The notes under the pieces were generated by a model. It made no database searches, had not been told where the DNA came from, and saw only the letters and a list, made by a program, of their open reading frames with translations. A program made the position numbers and the translations under genes. Shown piece after piece: positions 22,032-34,241 of a stretch of 64,000 nucleotides of DNA (positions are counted from its first letter, which is position 1; each line of letters begins with the position of its first letter). Source of the DNA: Erigeron canadensis (Eukaryota > Streptophyta > Magnoliopsida > Asterales > Asteraceae); assembly GCF_010389155.1 (NCBI RefSeq), contig NC_057763.1, positions 5,704,649 through 5,768,648 of the forward strand, written 5' to 3'.

Positions 22032-22898
22032 TGAGAAAAATAACTCATAGACCTAACTTTTCATTTTTTTCTTTTTTTTTTTATTGTCATTTTAGTCACC
22101 CATCTTTTATTTTTATTAAAATAGGGTGTAACCTTTCATTTTTTACCACTATAAGTACTCATCTTTTATTTTTGTTAATATAGGTTGCAACTTTTTACTT
22201 TTTTGACATTTTAATTATCCAACTTTTATCTATATTAAAGTGATAATTAATATTTACCCATTGTCTATTCTCTTTGACATAAAATCAATACCTATTTCAA
22301 TTTTAGTTTTAACCATTAGATTCATAAAAATAATATATAAAAATATATATGATGCATAAAATAAGATACATATATGATATCAAAGTAATACTCATCATAA
22401 ACCATTTATTCATTAATTAAAGTAAATAAATTATTATATAAACAACAACAACAACAATGACTTTATATACAAAAATATTTAATAGGTTTTCGATTCCTTT
22501 AGTTACAAAGAAGTTTTAGGTTAAAAATAAAAATGGTAAATGGATATGGATGAATTTAATAAGGTTTTGATGTGTCATCTTAAGTTTTGATGACAAAAAT
22601 AATTGTTTTAAGTGACATGACAAGCTACATGAAAGCTAAGATGGACATTTTATAGGTTACCTAATTACATGTTGATGTTCAAGTATACTTTAATATGAGT
22701 ATCATTTTTCAACAATTTTTTACAATTTAAGTAATTAATGTAAAAACTTATCCAAAGGTTACATCCCATTTTAACAAAATAAAAGTTGAGTGACTAAAGT
22801 GGTAAAAAAATGAAAAGTTGCATCTCATTCTAATAAAAATAAAAGATGGGTGACCAAAGTGGAAAAAAAAAATTGAGTCTATACGGGTGATTATTCCC
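22032..22898. mobile_element. Foldback / MULE-like MITE with inverted arms of about 150 bp
   Basis: The left arm (about 22035-22190) and the right arm (about 22745-22898) are inverted copies with the same block order: GTCACCCATCTTTTATTTTT, then (A/G)GG(T/A)TGTAACCTTT-type and TTTTTTACCACT blocks. Flanks TTTTTAATT and TTTCTAACT agree at 7 of 9, compatible with a Mutator-like 9-bp duplication but not proof. The middle has a CAA microsatellite (22441) and no transposase. Confidence 0.72.
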
Positions 22899-23008
22899 TT
22901 TCTAACTTTTCAGAGTCTTAGTGTCTTTGAACAATCTTTTTGTTTTTTTTCTAAAGATCCACTACATGCCTTGTCGACGCTAAACTTGTTACCTCGCTTC
23001 TGCAAAAT

Positions 23009-23197
23009 GGAGGAGGATTCCCTCAAGTTTTTCCAACTTGACTAGTCAAGTTGGGAGGATCTTGATCCTTGGATGAAAATCAAAGGTCAAGATTCAATGA
23101 TACTTATTTAATCTTAGCCCTTGATTTTCAATCAAAGGTCAAAATCCTCCCAACTTGACTAGTCAAGTTGGAGAAACTTGAGGGAATCCCATTCCCC
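23009..23197. mobile_element. Near-perfect palindromic MITE with 7-bp flanking repeat
   Basis: 189 bp that folds almost entirely on itself. GGATTCCCTCAAGTTT, CCAACTTGACTAGTCAAGTT and GGGAGGATCTTGA on the left have inverted counterparts on the right ending AACTTGAGGGAATCC. GCAAAAT flanks both sides (23002-23008 and 23198-23204). Each arm contains the inner palindrome AACTTGACTAGTCAAGTT. No coding. A transcript would form one long hairpin. Confidence 0.85.
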
Positions 23198-23204
23198 GCA
23201 AAAT

Positions 23205-25626
23205 TCATTAGTTCAAACCGATTACGATAAAATGACATCTCAAATTAATTATCAAATACTCATGTGTAAGTTTGAATTGAGACTTTCTAAAAAGATGTTT
23301 TTGTCATAAAAAGACAAAACTTTAATGTTATTTCAGTCATTTCATGAGGATTTTGGACGTGGAGAGATACAGGTTTGAGTCCTGAGAGGAAGGTAACTTT
23401 TATTATTTGTCGTGTTGTTTAGCAGATTAATATAAGGTTTTTTACCCTCCGTGGCTATTGAAATTTTAAATGACATTCTGCCCAAAAGAAATTGATACCG
23501 ATAAGTCGGAATAACAGATTGTGACTATTCCAACATTAAAAACAAAGAAAAGATACCTTTCACCTATCTTTTAGATCACTGGAGCAAGAACTCAAATGTG
23601 TTTGAACGAATCCTCTATCTATTTGCATACTCTCGCCCTAGTTTATAGGGTACGTGATAAATATAGTAGTTATTTTGGCACTACAATCTAACAGTAAAAC
23701 GCATGTAACACGAGTCATGTTACTATAAAATGCAAAGAAAAACACTGAAATTTGATGCTCTTCATCAATGATCACACGAACCTACATTGTTAACAAAATG
23801 GTTAATTAAACAATTTTATCTGTCAAAAAAACTTTTCATAATTACATTGTGGGTTATGATGGGCTATTTACAATAGGGCCAATGAGCCAAGCTAATTACA
23901 ATTATTTACTATACTAACAATTGCGTAAACTAACATAAAAGTTCTATTACATAATAACTTGTTTAATTATGCAGCTTCACCTGTGACTTTGTAAGACCTC
24001 AATCACAAAACTCGTTTTAGGCTCTAACACCATGAGACGACCCTAGTTATATCTTCGGTAACTTCGACATTTAATAGAGCACGGACGCAAAATCTCTCTT
24101 AAAATGTCTTACGAATTAATTAAAAAATCTGTGTAGGTATAAAATTTAGTTACGTTATTTTACGGTTTAAAACTAAATTCAAACTTTTCGGTGGGTTATT
24201 ATAAAATATTATTGAGGTTGAATCACGAGTCTCCTTTACACCTCTGCCTTTGGCCTTTTCCAACATTTGGCATTTTTATGTGTATGTATGTACTTTAAAT
24301 ATATTATCTTGTTTCATTAATTTATATATGTGCTTTTTACAATATGTATTAATCGTATTTTTGTGGTTTTTAGTCATGGCAACTAGAAATGGGCACTAAA
24401 TAGAACGGATGTCGTCTCATCCACATAGATCGAGCTTGTATTATATCCAGTGGATGTAGGTATATACCTATGGTTGATTAATTTGTGTCCTAAAGACAAA
24501 TATAACAGTGTAATTAATGTATTAATACTGTATCCATGGAACCCACTAGCCCCGAAGAAAGTTAAAAATTCCATTGGTGAAATTAACCATCCTCGGTACA
24601 AGATCGAATTGTTTAACATCCACGAGAAGTCGATCACAGAAACTAATCCTCGATCCGGATCATAATGGCCTACGTCTGGGTTATATATATGGAAAATTCG
24701 CAATGATAGTATCTTCGCCAAAAAACCCCCTCATTAATCCGTTTGGCTAAAAAAGAAGTGAAAACCGCTAGCTTCAATTCTCCTTTTGGGTGTCGAATAG
24801 AGCAAACTCAAACCCAAAACTGGAGTAACTTTAGTTTTTAACTTTGTTTGTAACTCTGCTAAACACTATCTTTTAGACTTTTATATGTGTTTTCTAGCAC
24901 CGTCTTAGCGTTTTAAATAATAAATTATTTGAATGTTTCAGAAGAAAAAAAAAATTCAAAAACAGTTTTTCGTCCAATTTTTTATTTTTTCTGAAAGGTG
25001 TGAATCGTTATCACAGCGGATGGTGTAGACGATGTTGTCATAATGAAGTCCATGTTAGAGAATCCTTCACTCAATATATACCTAGTAAGAGAAAACTCCT
25101 CCAATATTAAGGGAAAATTTTGTCCCCTTAAACTTGAACCTGAGTTTCTAAAAAATCCAATCTCTCATAGATAAACTTTCTTACCAATAGACTATTAACT
25201 CATTTCAAATTTTCTGTCAAATTTAAAAATTTATCAACTTTTTTTTTAAAGTATAAGAGATAACCGGCCAATACCCCCGATTTTCGTACATTCATCGCAT
25301 GTTCAGTTCCTGGATATGCCCTATAGGATTTCTTCTCTTAGTTCTAGTGAGTATAAAATAACTAAAACTTCCTTACCAAATTAATTTGCATTTATTTAAA
25401 AAAATCCTAAATTTCACTTAACAAAAACCAATTAGTTGAAAACTCTCTAATTATTGGGCTAATACGCCAATGGTAACAAGTCATCAATTGGCTTCAAGCT
25501 TTCGATAGTAAAGAAATTAGTTGGGACGAGGTTTATTTTCAATTTATTTTAATATTTGTTGGCTATTTTCAAGGTTTTTTATTTTTATTTTTGCCATATA
25601 TTAATTTTGCAATTATAAACTCACCA
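23205..25626. other. AT-rich spacer without recognised genes
   Basis: Degraded patches only. GGCTCTAACACCATGAG near 24029 may be a relic of a retroelement primer site on the minus strand. ACAGGTTTGAGTCCTGAG near 23370 resembles a Pol III B box without a matching A box. Open frames here (for example 24383-24721) have no recognisable protein features. Confidence 0.45.
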
Positions 25627-25636
25627 TTATCATGAC

Positions 25637-25895
25637 GGGATTAATTACGAGAAAACCAACGTATTTTCACATTTGTACACGGTTGCCCATTATACTTTTT
25701 TATTGATGAGGTTTACCCACATACTTTTCTTTTTTGTACACGGTTGACCCAAAGTTGACCGGTTTACCTGTGATAGTCGGTAATATTGGTCAACCATGTA
25801 CAAAAAAAGAGTATGTGGATAAACCTCATCAATAAAAAGTATGATGGGCAACCGTGTACAAATAGAAAAGTACGTTGGTATTTTCATGATTAATC
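25637..25895. mobile_element. Palindromic MITE, copy 1
   Basis: It starts GGGATTAATTACGAGAAAAC and ends with the inverted counterpart (CATGATTAATC). Both arms contain TTTGTACACGGTTG and a CATACTTTTTATTGATGAGG-type block in inverse order. The centre is AAGTTGACCGGTTTACC followed by GATAGTCGG. About 90% like copy 2 by eye. Confidence 0.85.
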
Positions 25896-26350
25896 AAAAA
25901 AATAAGTAGTGATGTATGGCTAAAAAAAAATATCTTATGGATGATCCCACATACTTAATACATGCGAATCTTTCTTACTAAAAAAGGGATAACAACCAAA
26001 TATTTCATACGAAACCCAAAATACAAAATTTTTGAACATTTTGACGTTGTGGATGTTGCATATCATTGCAACCCAATAATAATGAATGTTGGTGCCTGAC
26101 CTCAAAACTTGTTTTTTCTTTGTAATGAGGTCTTAAGACCCGTGCGTTGTACGTCCGAGATGAATTATATAATTTTCATTTTTAACGTGTGGTTTAAAAA
26201 TGATCTATATTAGAACGATGTTGAGTTGTGTGTAAGAGTATAGTTATAATATGGACATAATTATGAAAATAGAATGCAAGGAAACAATTAACAATATAAT
26301 ATATATCTGTGTTGATTAAAAAGTACATGTTTACGAACGTTGATTAAAAT

Positions 26351-26610
26351 TGGATTAATCACGAAAAGACCAACGTACTTTTCCATTTGTACACGGTTGC
26401 CCATCATACTTTTTATTGATGAGGTTTACCCACATACTTTTTTTTGTACACGGTTGACCCAAAGTTGACCGGTTTACCTATGATAGTCGGTAATATTGGT
26501 CAACCGTGTACAAAAAAGAAAAGTATGTAGGTAAACCATATCAATAAAAAAGTATAATGGACAACCGTATACAAATAGGAAAGTACGTTAGTTTTCCCGT
26601 GATTAATCCC
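26351..26610. mobile_element. Palindromic MITE, copy 2
   Basis: Same order as copy 1, starting TGGATTAATCACGAAAAGAC and ending TTTTCCCGTGATTAATCCC. The whole 260 bp can fold into a long imperfect hairpin. No coding capacity. Confidence 0.85.
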
Positions 26611-27054
26611 TTATCATGATATACATACTATGAAAAGGATCCACTTGAAAGTTAATTTACTAGAGAACTTTGAGAAATAAATATTTTTAAGTCTGTTACA
26701 CCAATCGTAACCAGTCATTTTTTCACCTATACTTTTTTGGTTATCAGCATCATTTTCCTACCTCTTTCGTCTTCTATTTTTTCTCTTAATAATTTACCTA
26801 TCATTTGGGTCCATCTTTAATTTATTAAAAAAATAATACATATATACTAAAAATATTTCATATCAAACTCTTTCCACAAATCAATACGAAAGAATACTCG
26901 AACAATCCATATGGCCCTACTACACAATGTATAAAATGAGTTGCGAATATAATCACTAGTATGCTATCACGTATCTAGTTCACCAACATGAATTAATAAT
27001 TCACTTGACTACATGGTTTTTATTACCGATTCACTTAATCGACTTTTACAATTA

Positions 27055-27959
27055 GGGGCGGTTTGGTTCACCGAAATTCTTTGGAATTCATATGAATTGA
27101 AATCTAAATTCCATTCTTTCACTTGTTTGGTTGAGAAAAATATGGAATTGGAATCTAAAAAATTCCATCAAATTCCTTGAAACATGGAATTTAGAATTCC
27201 TTCACAAACTTGATGGAATCTATAAACATTCCAAGGAATTCATTGATGTTTACCAATATACCCTTTCACACTTAAAACACCAAATTAAAAAAATTCTTCC
27301 CTTAAATCTGATCTGATGTCTTTGCGTGATAGTAACCACCAACAAATACTTACCATCGTTGGAATATAACCACCGTCGGATATTAACCACCGTCGGAAAT
27401 TAACCAACGCTGTGTATTAGCCACCGCCGGTGTTAACCACTATCAACCATAGATGTGTAACCATGTGAATAGAGGCTAGAGAAAATGGAGAAATGGAATT
27501 TGGTTTTTGTAATTAGTATCAATTGATAATTTTTTATTTTTGTTTTTGTTTGGTAGAAGAAGATGAGTTGCAGTTTGGTAGAAGGGGACGGATGGGATAA
27601 GAAAAAAGTAGGGTTTGTGGTAAGTGGTGTATCCACCGTTCAACTACCATGAATGCTTTTCCTTTTATATTATTATTCATAATTATTTAGTATTATTATT
27701 ATTATTATTATATAAAATTATATATACACAATAGTATGTAACGAGTATTAACTTATTCAAATGAAAAAGAAGAATTACATTATAAATAATGCAACAAAGG
27801 TTACTTTGGTCATTTGACATAGTTAATATTTCAATTCCATTAATCGAATTCCGTTGAATTCTGTCAACCAAACACAAAATACTTTTTAAAACATTCAGAT
27901 TCCAATTCTTTTGACAAATTCCAATTCCTTTAAAAATATTCTGCGAACCAAACACCCCC
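27055..27959. mobile_element. PIF/Harbinger-type non-autonomous element (905 bp)
   Basis: The left end GGGGCGGTTTGGTTC and the right-end complement GGGGGTGTTTGGTTC match at 13 of 15. TTA flanks both ends (27052-27054, 27960-27962). Next to both ends are blocks rich in GGAATT/AATTCC. The middle contains short tandem ACCACCGTCGGA-like words (27355-27445) and an ATT microsatellite (27690-27711). No transposase. Confidence 0.85.
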
Positions 27960-27962
27960 TTA

Positions 27963-29844
27963 GTCTTAGCTAGTTTACTTTTTACTGATGATGCATCCAT
28001 ATATATTAATTTATTAGCTGTTTAGTTTAATTTAGGTGAGTTGGTCAGGGGTATCTTCTAAGTCCATTATGTGGGCTCCGGAGATGAGTTTTTCCCAAGG
28101 TCTCGAGTCGAGTCTTGGGTTTCTCATCTCAAGGTATTTTTCATGAGAAGGGAGTTAGAGGTCCAACAAATCGCTGGTTAAAACTCCCTCCAGCACGTCT
28201 GAATTAAAACTAACTTAAAAAAAAAAAAATTTCAATTCGATAAATAATAATTTTGTAGCATATTCTCCTTTGAGTAGTTAATCCAAAAAATCGTAAATTT
28301 CTAGTTACCCCAAACGCAGCTTAATTCCTCGCATTGCTAGCACCGAACTCTTGATCGATTAGGTATATATATGAAATAAGTAAATGAATACTACACTTTT
28401 CTATATGGTCATTTTGTCCAATCGTGACATGTTGTAACATATTTTTACTTTCTCTGTATTACCCTTTTCAATCCTCGTTTAGTTCTCACACTTTTTGTTG
28501 AAACCACGCTGAAGACCATGAGCATGTACGGAAGTTGTGACGAAACAAAGGTTTATCTTTTTAATTTTTAATTTTTATATATAGTCTTTTAATTTCTCTA
28601 AATAAGATTTTTAATGATATAAGTTTTAATTCTGAAAACCTAAACTAGTAAAGAAGATAGCCCATTGTTTATTGTATAAACTCTAGGAGAATCATGTACA
28701 CTCGAATTAATATGTTTTCTTCTTTGACCATGGTTCTTTGAATTCAATTTCAATCCATTTCGTTTCAATTCAATATTCATAACAAATTGAAGCATATATT
28801 TATTCTGTACTTGTAGGTTTTGAATTTGGAATTATCCGTGGAATATATTATTTAATGTGTTAATCAAGAAATTGTCTCATTGTCCCACTAATTGTGGCAT
28901 AATGCTTCGACTTTCAACTCTTTTAGATGTCCTTATTGATATAGCCGTACCTATTCGTACATACAATTTGACCCTTTCGAAGCTAGAGAAAATGACCCCA
29001 AAAATGATATAAATATATAGACATATGGTAACGCCACTAAGTAGGACGAAGTATAGTGGAGTTTGTGTAAAAGATAAAGTTAGATAATAATCACATTAAA
29101 CTTTGATAGTTAAGTAAGTTTGGCGCACTATTTTGGCTTTTCATTATAAAATTCGTTTACAACTATATAATGGAAACAATTTTGTAACTTTGAACTCTAC
29201 TTTATTTTTTTTTTTTTATCATATAAACAGAAATATTAGCCGCTCAAATCAATATTTTACATGAAGTCATTTTCTCAATAATGTTGGTCTACTTAATTTT
29301 TTTTTTTTTTTTTTCGAACAGCATGTTGGTTTACTTAATTAATAAAATGTTTCTAGATGGTTTCTCTCATGTTCGTACCACTAGCCGTACAACTGTACAT
29401 GTCTAACTTGGTCCAAAGGTTAATCTTGGCCTCATAATTAAATAAGTAATGTTTATTGAAATAAGTCTTTTAGAATTGTGCCAATGGAAAATATATGTGA
29501 CTTTTGGATGCTCTTGAAAATATATAGTCATACCGATGGTTGAAGAAAGACCCACATGTTTATTTTGTCAAATTATTGTTTTGGGAACACGAAGACACGA
29601 AGTACCACGTTCTTTTGATTGAAGTTCCTTAAAATTTGGTCTCCTCGTAGGCTCGTAACATGGACGTATAAAAAAAAAAAACAACGTTAAAGCTTTCTAA
29701 TTCAATATAAAAAATAATAATAGAACTTTTTAATTTATACTTTTAGTAATCTTCTTAAAAATATATGATTAATATATATGAAAAAAGTTATAAGAAAGGA
29801 TGATAAGAGAAAATAAATATAAATATATTATATATAACTATATT
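27963..29844. other. AT-rich spacer with one possible poly(A)-tailed retroposon
   Basis: No gene is recognised. A GC-richer patch at about 28030-28216 ends in a 13-A run (28217-28229). It contains GTCGAGTCTTGGG, which weakly resembles a Pol III B box, with TAGGTGAGTTGG upstream; the spacing is too long for a standard SINE. Long T runs occur at 29204 and 29298. Confidence 0.4.
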
Positions 29845-30140
29845 GGTGTCCGCGCAATGCAGCGGTGGTAACGGCGACGATGATGGTATGGTTATTAACG
29901 TATGAATTGTTGTGTGAGATAGGAAAGGGGGGATGAGGGAGACGAACTTTGAGTTAGGGTTTTGTTATGTGTTTCTGCGTTAGGGAAAAATAGATGTTAA
30001 TTTTTTTAAGGGCATTTTAGTCACAGTCTATAAAATAGAAATAATGATGTATTAAGATGAAGGGTAAATATGTCATTTCAGGTTCTTAAATTTAAGGAGA
30101 TGGAGATGGAGAGTTTGTTTTATAAATGAGTATAGGTATA
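29845..30140 (-). mobile_element. Helitron-like short element
   Basis: Read on the minus strand it starts TCTATACCTATACTCATTTA and ends CGCTGCATTGCGCGGACACC. Both ends resemble the 19.6-21.1 kb repeats (TCTATATAATC start; TTGCAACGCGCGGACAC end). A CTRR terminus is not obvious. No coding. Confidence 0.45.
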
Positions 30141-30220
30141 GATTTAGAAGGATTATTAAGCTAAATTTCAAAAAGATATATTATTTTATGCATGCATATA
30201 AGCTATTAGTGCCAAATCCA

Positions 30221-32474
30221 TGAAAGGACTCGACCCAAAAATAAGAGTATTTTTTTTTTTTATCGAGACTTGACCAATCCACTTTGAACTAAATTTATAA
30301 TAAACCAAGATTTGTTTTATCGCTTGAGGACATTACCATTAGAAAGTAGACTTTAACACGTTTCCGTGGATAACATGGCGTTAAAAACAGAGTTACGGTT
30401 TAAAAGTTACGATCGTTTGAAAATTCGGGTTTTGTGCTGAGCGGGAAAAAGTTGCGGTGAACCCCTTCAAAGTTGCGGCGAACCTAAGAGGTCAGAAAAA
30501 TAGACAAGACAACAGTTGCGGTGAACCTACAAAAAGTTGCGGCGCAACTTCTGGTCAGACAGCAACAAAACCATTTTTGACACTTGAAATCAATTGCTAA
30601 CATCTTAACTTGATTCTAAGCTTTGATAAACAATATTTCTAATTGGGCAGGCGCCCTTTTACCGTGGAAAATCATACAATTACCTCATGGGAAAAAAATG
30701 AGTTCAAAAGTCAATTTGAAGATTTGTTAGTTTCATTTTTTTTTTAAGCAAACATGTTTCAAAACACAATAGTAAACATAACAGAAGGGTTCATTTGATC
30801 CAACTTTCATTTTACAACCAAATGGGTCACATTACCCAAGTTGACATCAACTAGGGTTTTTCAATACTTCAAGGTACAAAAAAAACAATGACTCATAACC
30901 ATCTTTATGCAGAAATATACATGGCAAAACTTTACTAAGAACACTTGAAATGTACTTACTCTTGTTTTCACTTACAGAACAACCTATAAAAAGGGTAAAC
31001 AACTAAAAAGTAAGCCAAGACTTAGTGAGTACTATTGCATACGCTTATACACACGAAGGAGGGCAAAAACACAAAGGACTATCATGTGTAGCCAATGGCA
31101 TCGTCATACCATCACTTGCATACTCACCTTTGCGCTAACAAAACATACATGGATCCATATATGTTAAAAAATATTCAAGAGGTTCTTGGGCCTCATCTCA
31201 ATATAATCATGGGATTCTTAGGCCCCGTCTCAATACAACTATGGGGTTCTTAGGCCCCGACCTCAAAATAGGCCCTAACGCCAAATCGATTACCATACAC
31301 GGAATCCACCATCATATGGTAACCGACCCAACGCACATATACGAGTATGCAAATTTACTCACCTCCTTCGCGACAACTAGGTCCATGATGACCGCAAGAA
31401 CATAAATTATAAGTTTTCAATCTAGCAAATCAAATTCAAAACACATATAAGGTCATCCATCATATCCAAGGCTTTCTAACCATAGCCAAACACAAATAAA
31501 TCACTAGCAAATCTTAACTCATCCATATCCTCATCATGCTCTTAAATTGGCCTCTTTTAAAATCTCAATTTACTCTCACAACATCATGGTCATAACTCTT
31601 TTTAATACGAAAATCACCATTTCATTATCTCATCAATATGACCATACACATTTTACTCAATAATCATTATTTCCATCTTCTCATAATCACTTTTATATAG
31701 CCATACTACATTATTACTCAAAATCTTCATTTTCATGCTTCATAAAAATCACTAAAAAGACTTCTATCAAAACATTCATATTACTACACATCGATATGCT
31801 TCATTACAAGTAATAATTTAGAAAAGCATTACCACATAGCCAACTCATTCAAACATTCCCGATTTTATCAATTTTCATGAACCCTAGCTTGATTTTAAGT
31901 AAATAATCCATTTTAAGAAAACCTCCAATTCTTATCAATTCAAGAACCCTAATTTGAAATTAATAGCGAAATAAAAGTTAAATAATCAAAATAAGAAAGA
32001 ATTTACCTTCGGTTCATGAAAGGATTCAACAAAATAGAACATGCAACAATAGAACTTCCAACTTATTTTCTTTCCTTAAAATTCTTCTTTACAAAGTACC
32101 CCAAGCTCACTTGAAATTGGATATAAGATGGGTTTTACTAGAATTTCGATTTACTAATGATTTTAGATGACTTTCTTGACTTTCCCCATGATTTTCGGTT
32201 TTGGAGGGTTTTGAGGAAGAAAACACACACAAGAGAGTGAAGAAGATGTAAGAATGACATATTTTGGTTGGTGATTCTTCCCCTTAGATGTTATAACCGA
32301 AATCTCACAATTACCCCCTCAAGTTTGGCTCATTTTTCAATTTAGCTTAAACCAACTATTTAATGAACTAGTTAATCCATAATATTTCAAGTTAGCTCAT
32401 TTGAACCTTTAATTAAATAAAACCATTAAAATCCTATATAAATTATTTTAAAAAAATTTTAGGATGTTAAAACA
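30221..32474 (-). repeat. 3' LTR of Gypsy-1 (left side)
   Basis: About 2254 bp. It starts TGAAAGGACTCGACCC and ends AGGATGTTAAAACA on the plus strand. It carries about 105 bp (about 30640-30745) absent from the other LTR and lacks about 115 bp that the other has near 35870-35985. The rest is closely similar by eye. It contains the word cluster GTTGCGG(T/C)GAACC at 30450-30550 and GGCCCC-containing repeats near 31188-31275. Confidence 0.92.
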
Positions 32475-32726
32475 GATCACGTCCTCGTGATCCAAACCAT
32501 ATTCAACGACATTAAAGATAACATTTTTCTCAAATTCACATTAACACCTCGACATCTTTCCATTACTATAAAGTCTTCATTTACATTCTTCTTAAATATT
32601 TCATCACAAAGGCAATAGGCTCCTCGTCGTTGTCGAATTTTATTTATTTATTTATTATTAATTTTTTTTTTCCAAAGTTCAATTTCTTTTAAAAGTACAC
32701 CCAATACTTTGGTTACATAATACTTC
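32475..32726. other. Gypsy-1 interior next to 3' LTR
   Basis: On the minus strand the sequence before the LTR start reads GGATCACGAGGACGTGATC, a degraded purine-tract region. Nothing else is identifiable. Confidence 0.4.
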
Positions 32727-34241
32727 CTAGAACGAGAAACGTGAAAGATAGAATGAATTTCCGAGAGTTTTTTCGGACAATTCCAAGCATATAATAACCT
32801 TGTTGACTCGAGCATGTATTCTAAAAGAACCGTTAAAATTTAAATCGAGATCTAGCTTCTCGTATGCAAAATAGTAAAACGCCTCTCCATGGAAAAACTC
32901 TTCATATATATTACACAATCACCTAAATTTAACTCCATAAGCCTTTTTCTTTTACCCACATAAGATTCTTGCTGACCTTGATCCGCTTTATTTCTTAATC
33001 TTATCCTTTCATCTTTCTCAGTCGACGTCATGTCCATATTAATGCCATACAGCTCTAGTTACTCCACTCCTCTCCATAAATCAAGAGATCAACATAACCT
33101 ACCAAGCAACATTCCACACGGTGACCTCTGAATACTAGCGCGATAGTGATTGCTATACGAGTTCCTATTAAGAACAATTGTAAATTCTACGCTCCGCCAA
33201 AGATCAACTTGTCCATTCTTCTTGACATTAATTTCAAAAGCATGAAGCAATCGTGCATATCTGCCAGAATCATTGAAGATGGAAACTCCACGTCTTTATA
33301 CCACTTTTTGACATAAAGGTTGGCTGAACTTCTAAATATGACAATTCTATCCCAAAGGAAAAGAACGCTCTTCGTCAAATGATCAAAACAAACGAATAAC
33401 ATCAACTTGATTTTACGGCGTCTTCAACATTTTATGACAGAGTCCCCCATTTCCACTTCAATATGGTCAACTACATTCCCTTCTTTGGTAATCACACAAT
33501 CGAAATAATTGCACTTTTCCAAATCAGATTGCTCATCCAATTAATTGACATGAAACTCTTGCCTTTACAATATTTCCCCGGTCTCTCGTAAAAGAACTTC
33601 GTGAATGAATTGACGTTTAGAATAAACATAACGTTGTCAAAGAAAGCAACCACGGACTTATCACATAACGAATGAGAATTGCGGTCCAAAAGATTCATGA
33701 AATTTGTAGAACATCAATGTAATCAAAGAGCATAAATACGAATTCGAAGTGCTCATAACGAGCCTGAACAACATTATCCGAAATATCTTCATCGCGTGCT
33801 TTATGTTAATGAAACTGAAACGAGAATTCCGTCTAAGAAATAATAAGAAACTGTCACTAAAAGATCGAATAGAACATCATATTTTGACAACGGGTACTCG
33901 TTTCCGATTGTTACTCTATTGAGCTCACGAGTGATTAAATGCACGCGCATCTTACAATCTTTCATTTCTTTAAATAAGATAACCGTACCTCTTGGAAATG
34001 AAGGGAAGCACTTGAACGGCTAGAACGAATAAAAATCACGGAAAAGAAGTTGAGAAAATCACGAATAACATGAAGATTCTCCATAGACCGTGGTTTCCTT
34101 TAGACGTCGATGATCCAAACACATGAGACTTGACCGCCATACAACGATTATCAAAACGCACGAGTGAAAATACCAACAGAAATCGATTGTTTCATTTCCC
34201 CCGCCGAAGACAATTGTTTCTTCTATAGTAGAAAATTTCAA
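32727..34241 (-). pseudogene. Gypsy-1 pol remnants: reverse transcriptase and integrase
   Basis: Minus-strand scraps in pol order. LDHRRLKETTVY (about 34100) corresponds to the RT D-Y-R-x-L-N block. EHFEFVFMLFDY and CDKSVVAFFDNVMFI (33560-33780) correspond to the palm, with the catalytic pair changed to D-N. FDHLTKSVLFLW (near 33380) is the integrase core, and ESYVGKRKRLMELNLGDCVI (near 32950) with the LDLDLNFNGSFRIHARVNKV stretch is the integrase C-terminal GPY/F-like region. Stops and frameshifts occur every 60-70 codons. No product is possible. Confidence 0.75.

Larger units (their letters stand above)
25636..26610. mobile_element. Possible composite unit bounded by two palindromic MITEs and a 9-bp flanking repeat
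   Basis: TTATCATGA occurs immediately outside the left MITE (25627-25635) and immediately outside the right MITE (26611-26619). The inner sides show no matching duplications. This suggests that the two MITEs plus the 455 bp between them moved together, or that chance or recombination produced the arrangement. Nine bp is the Mutator-type duplication length. Confidence 0.45.

Noticed and set aside
24029..24046. GGCTCTAACACCATGAG resembling a reversed initiator tRNA-Met primer site
   Set aside because: Several mismatches and no LTR end beside it.
28030..28230. Possible SINE with poly(A) tail
   Set aside because: The A-box-like and B-box-like motifs are too far apart and imperfect; only a poly(A)-tailed patch can be stated.
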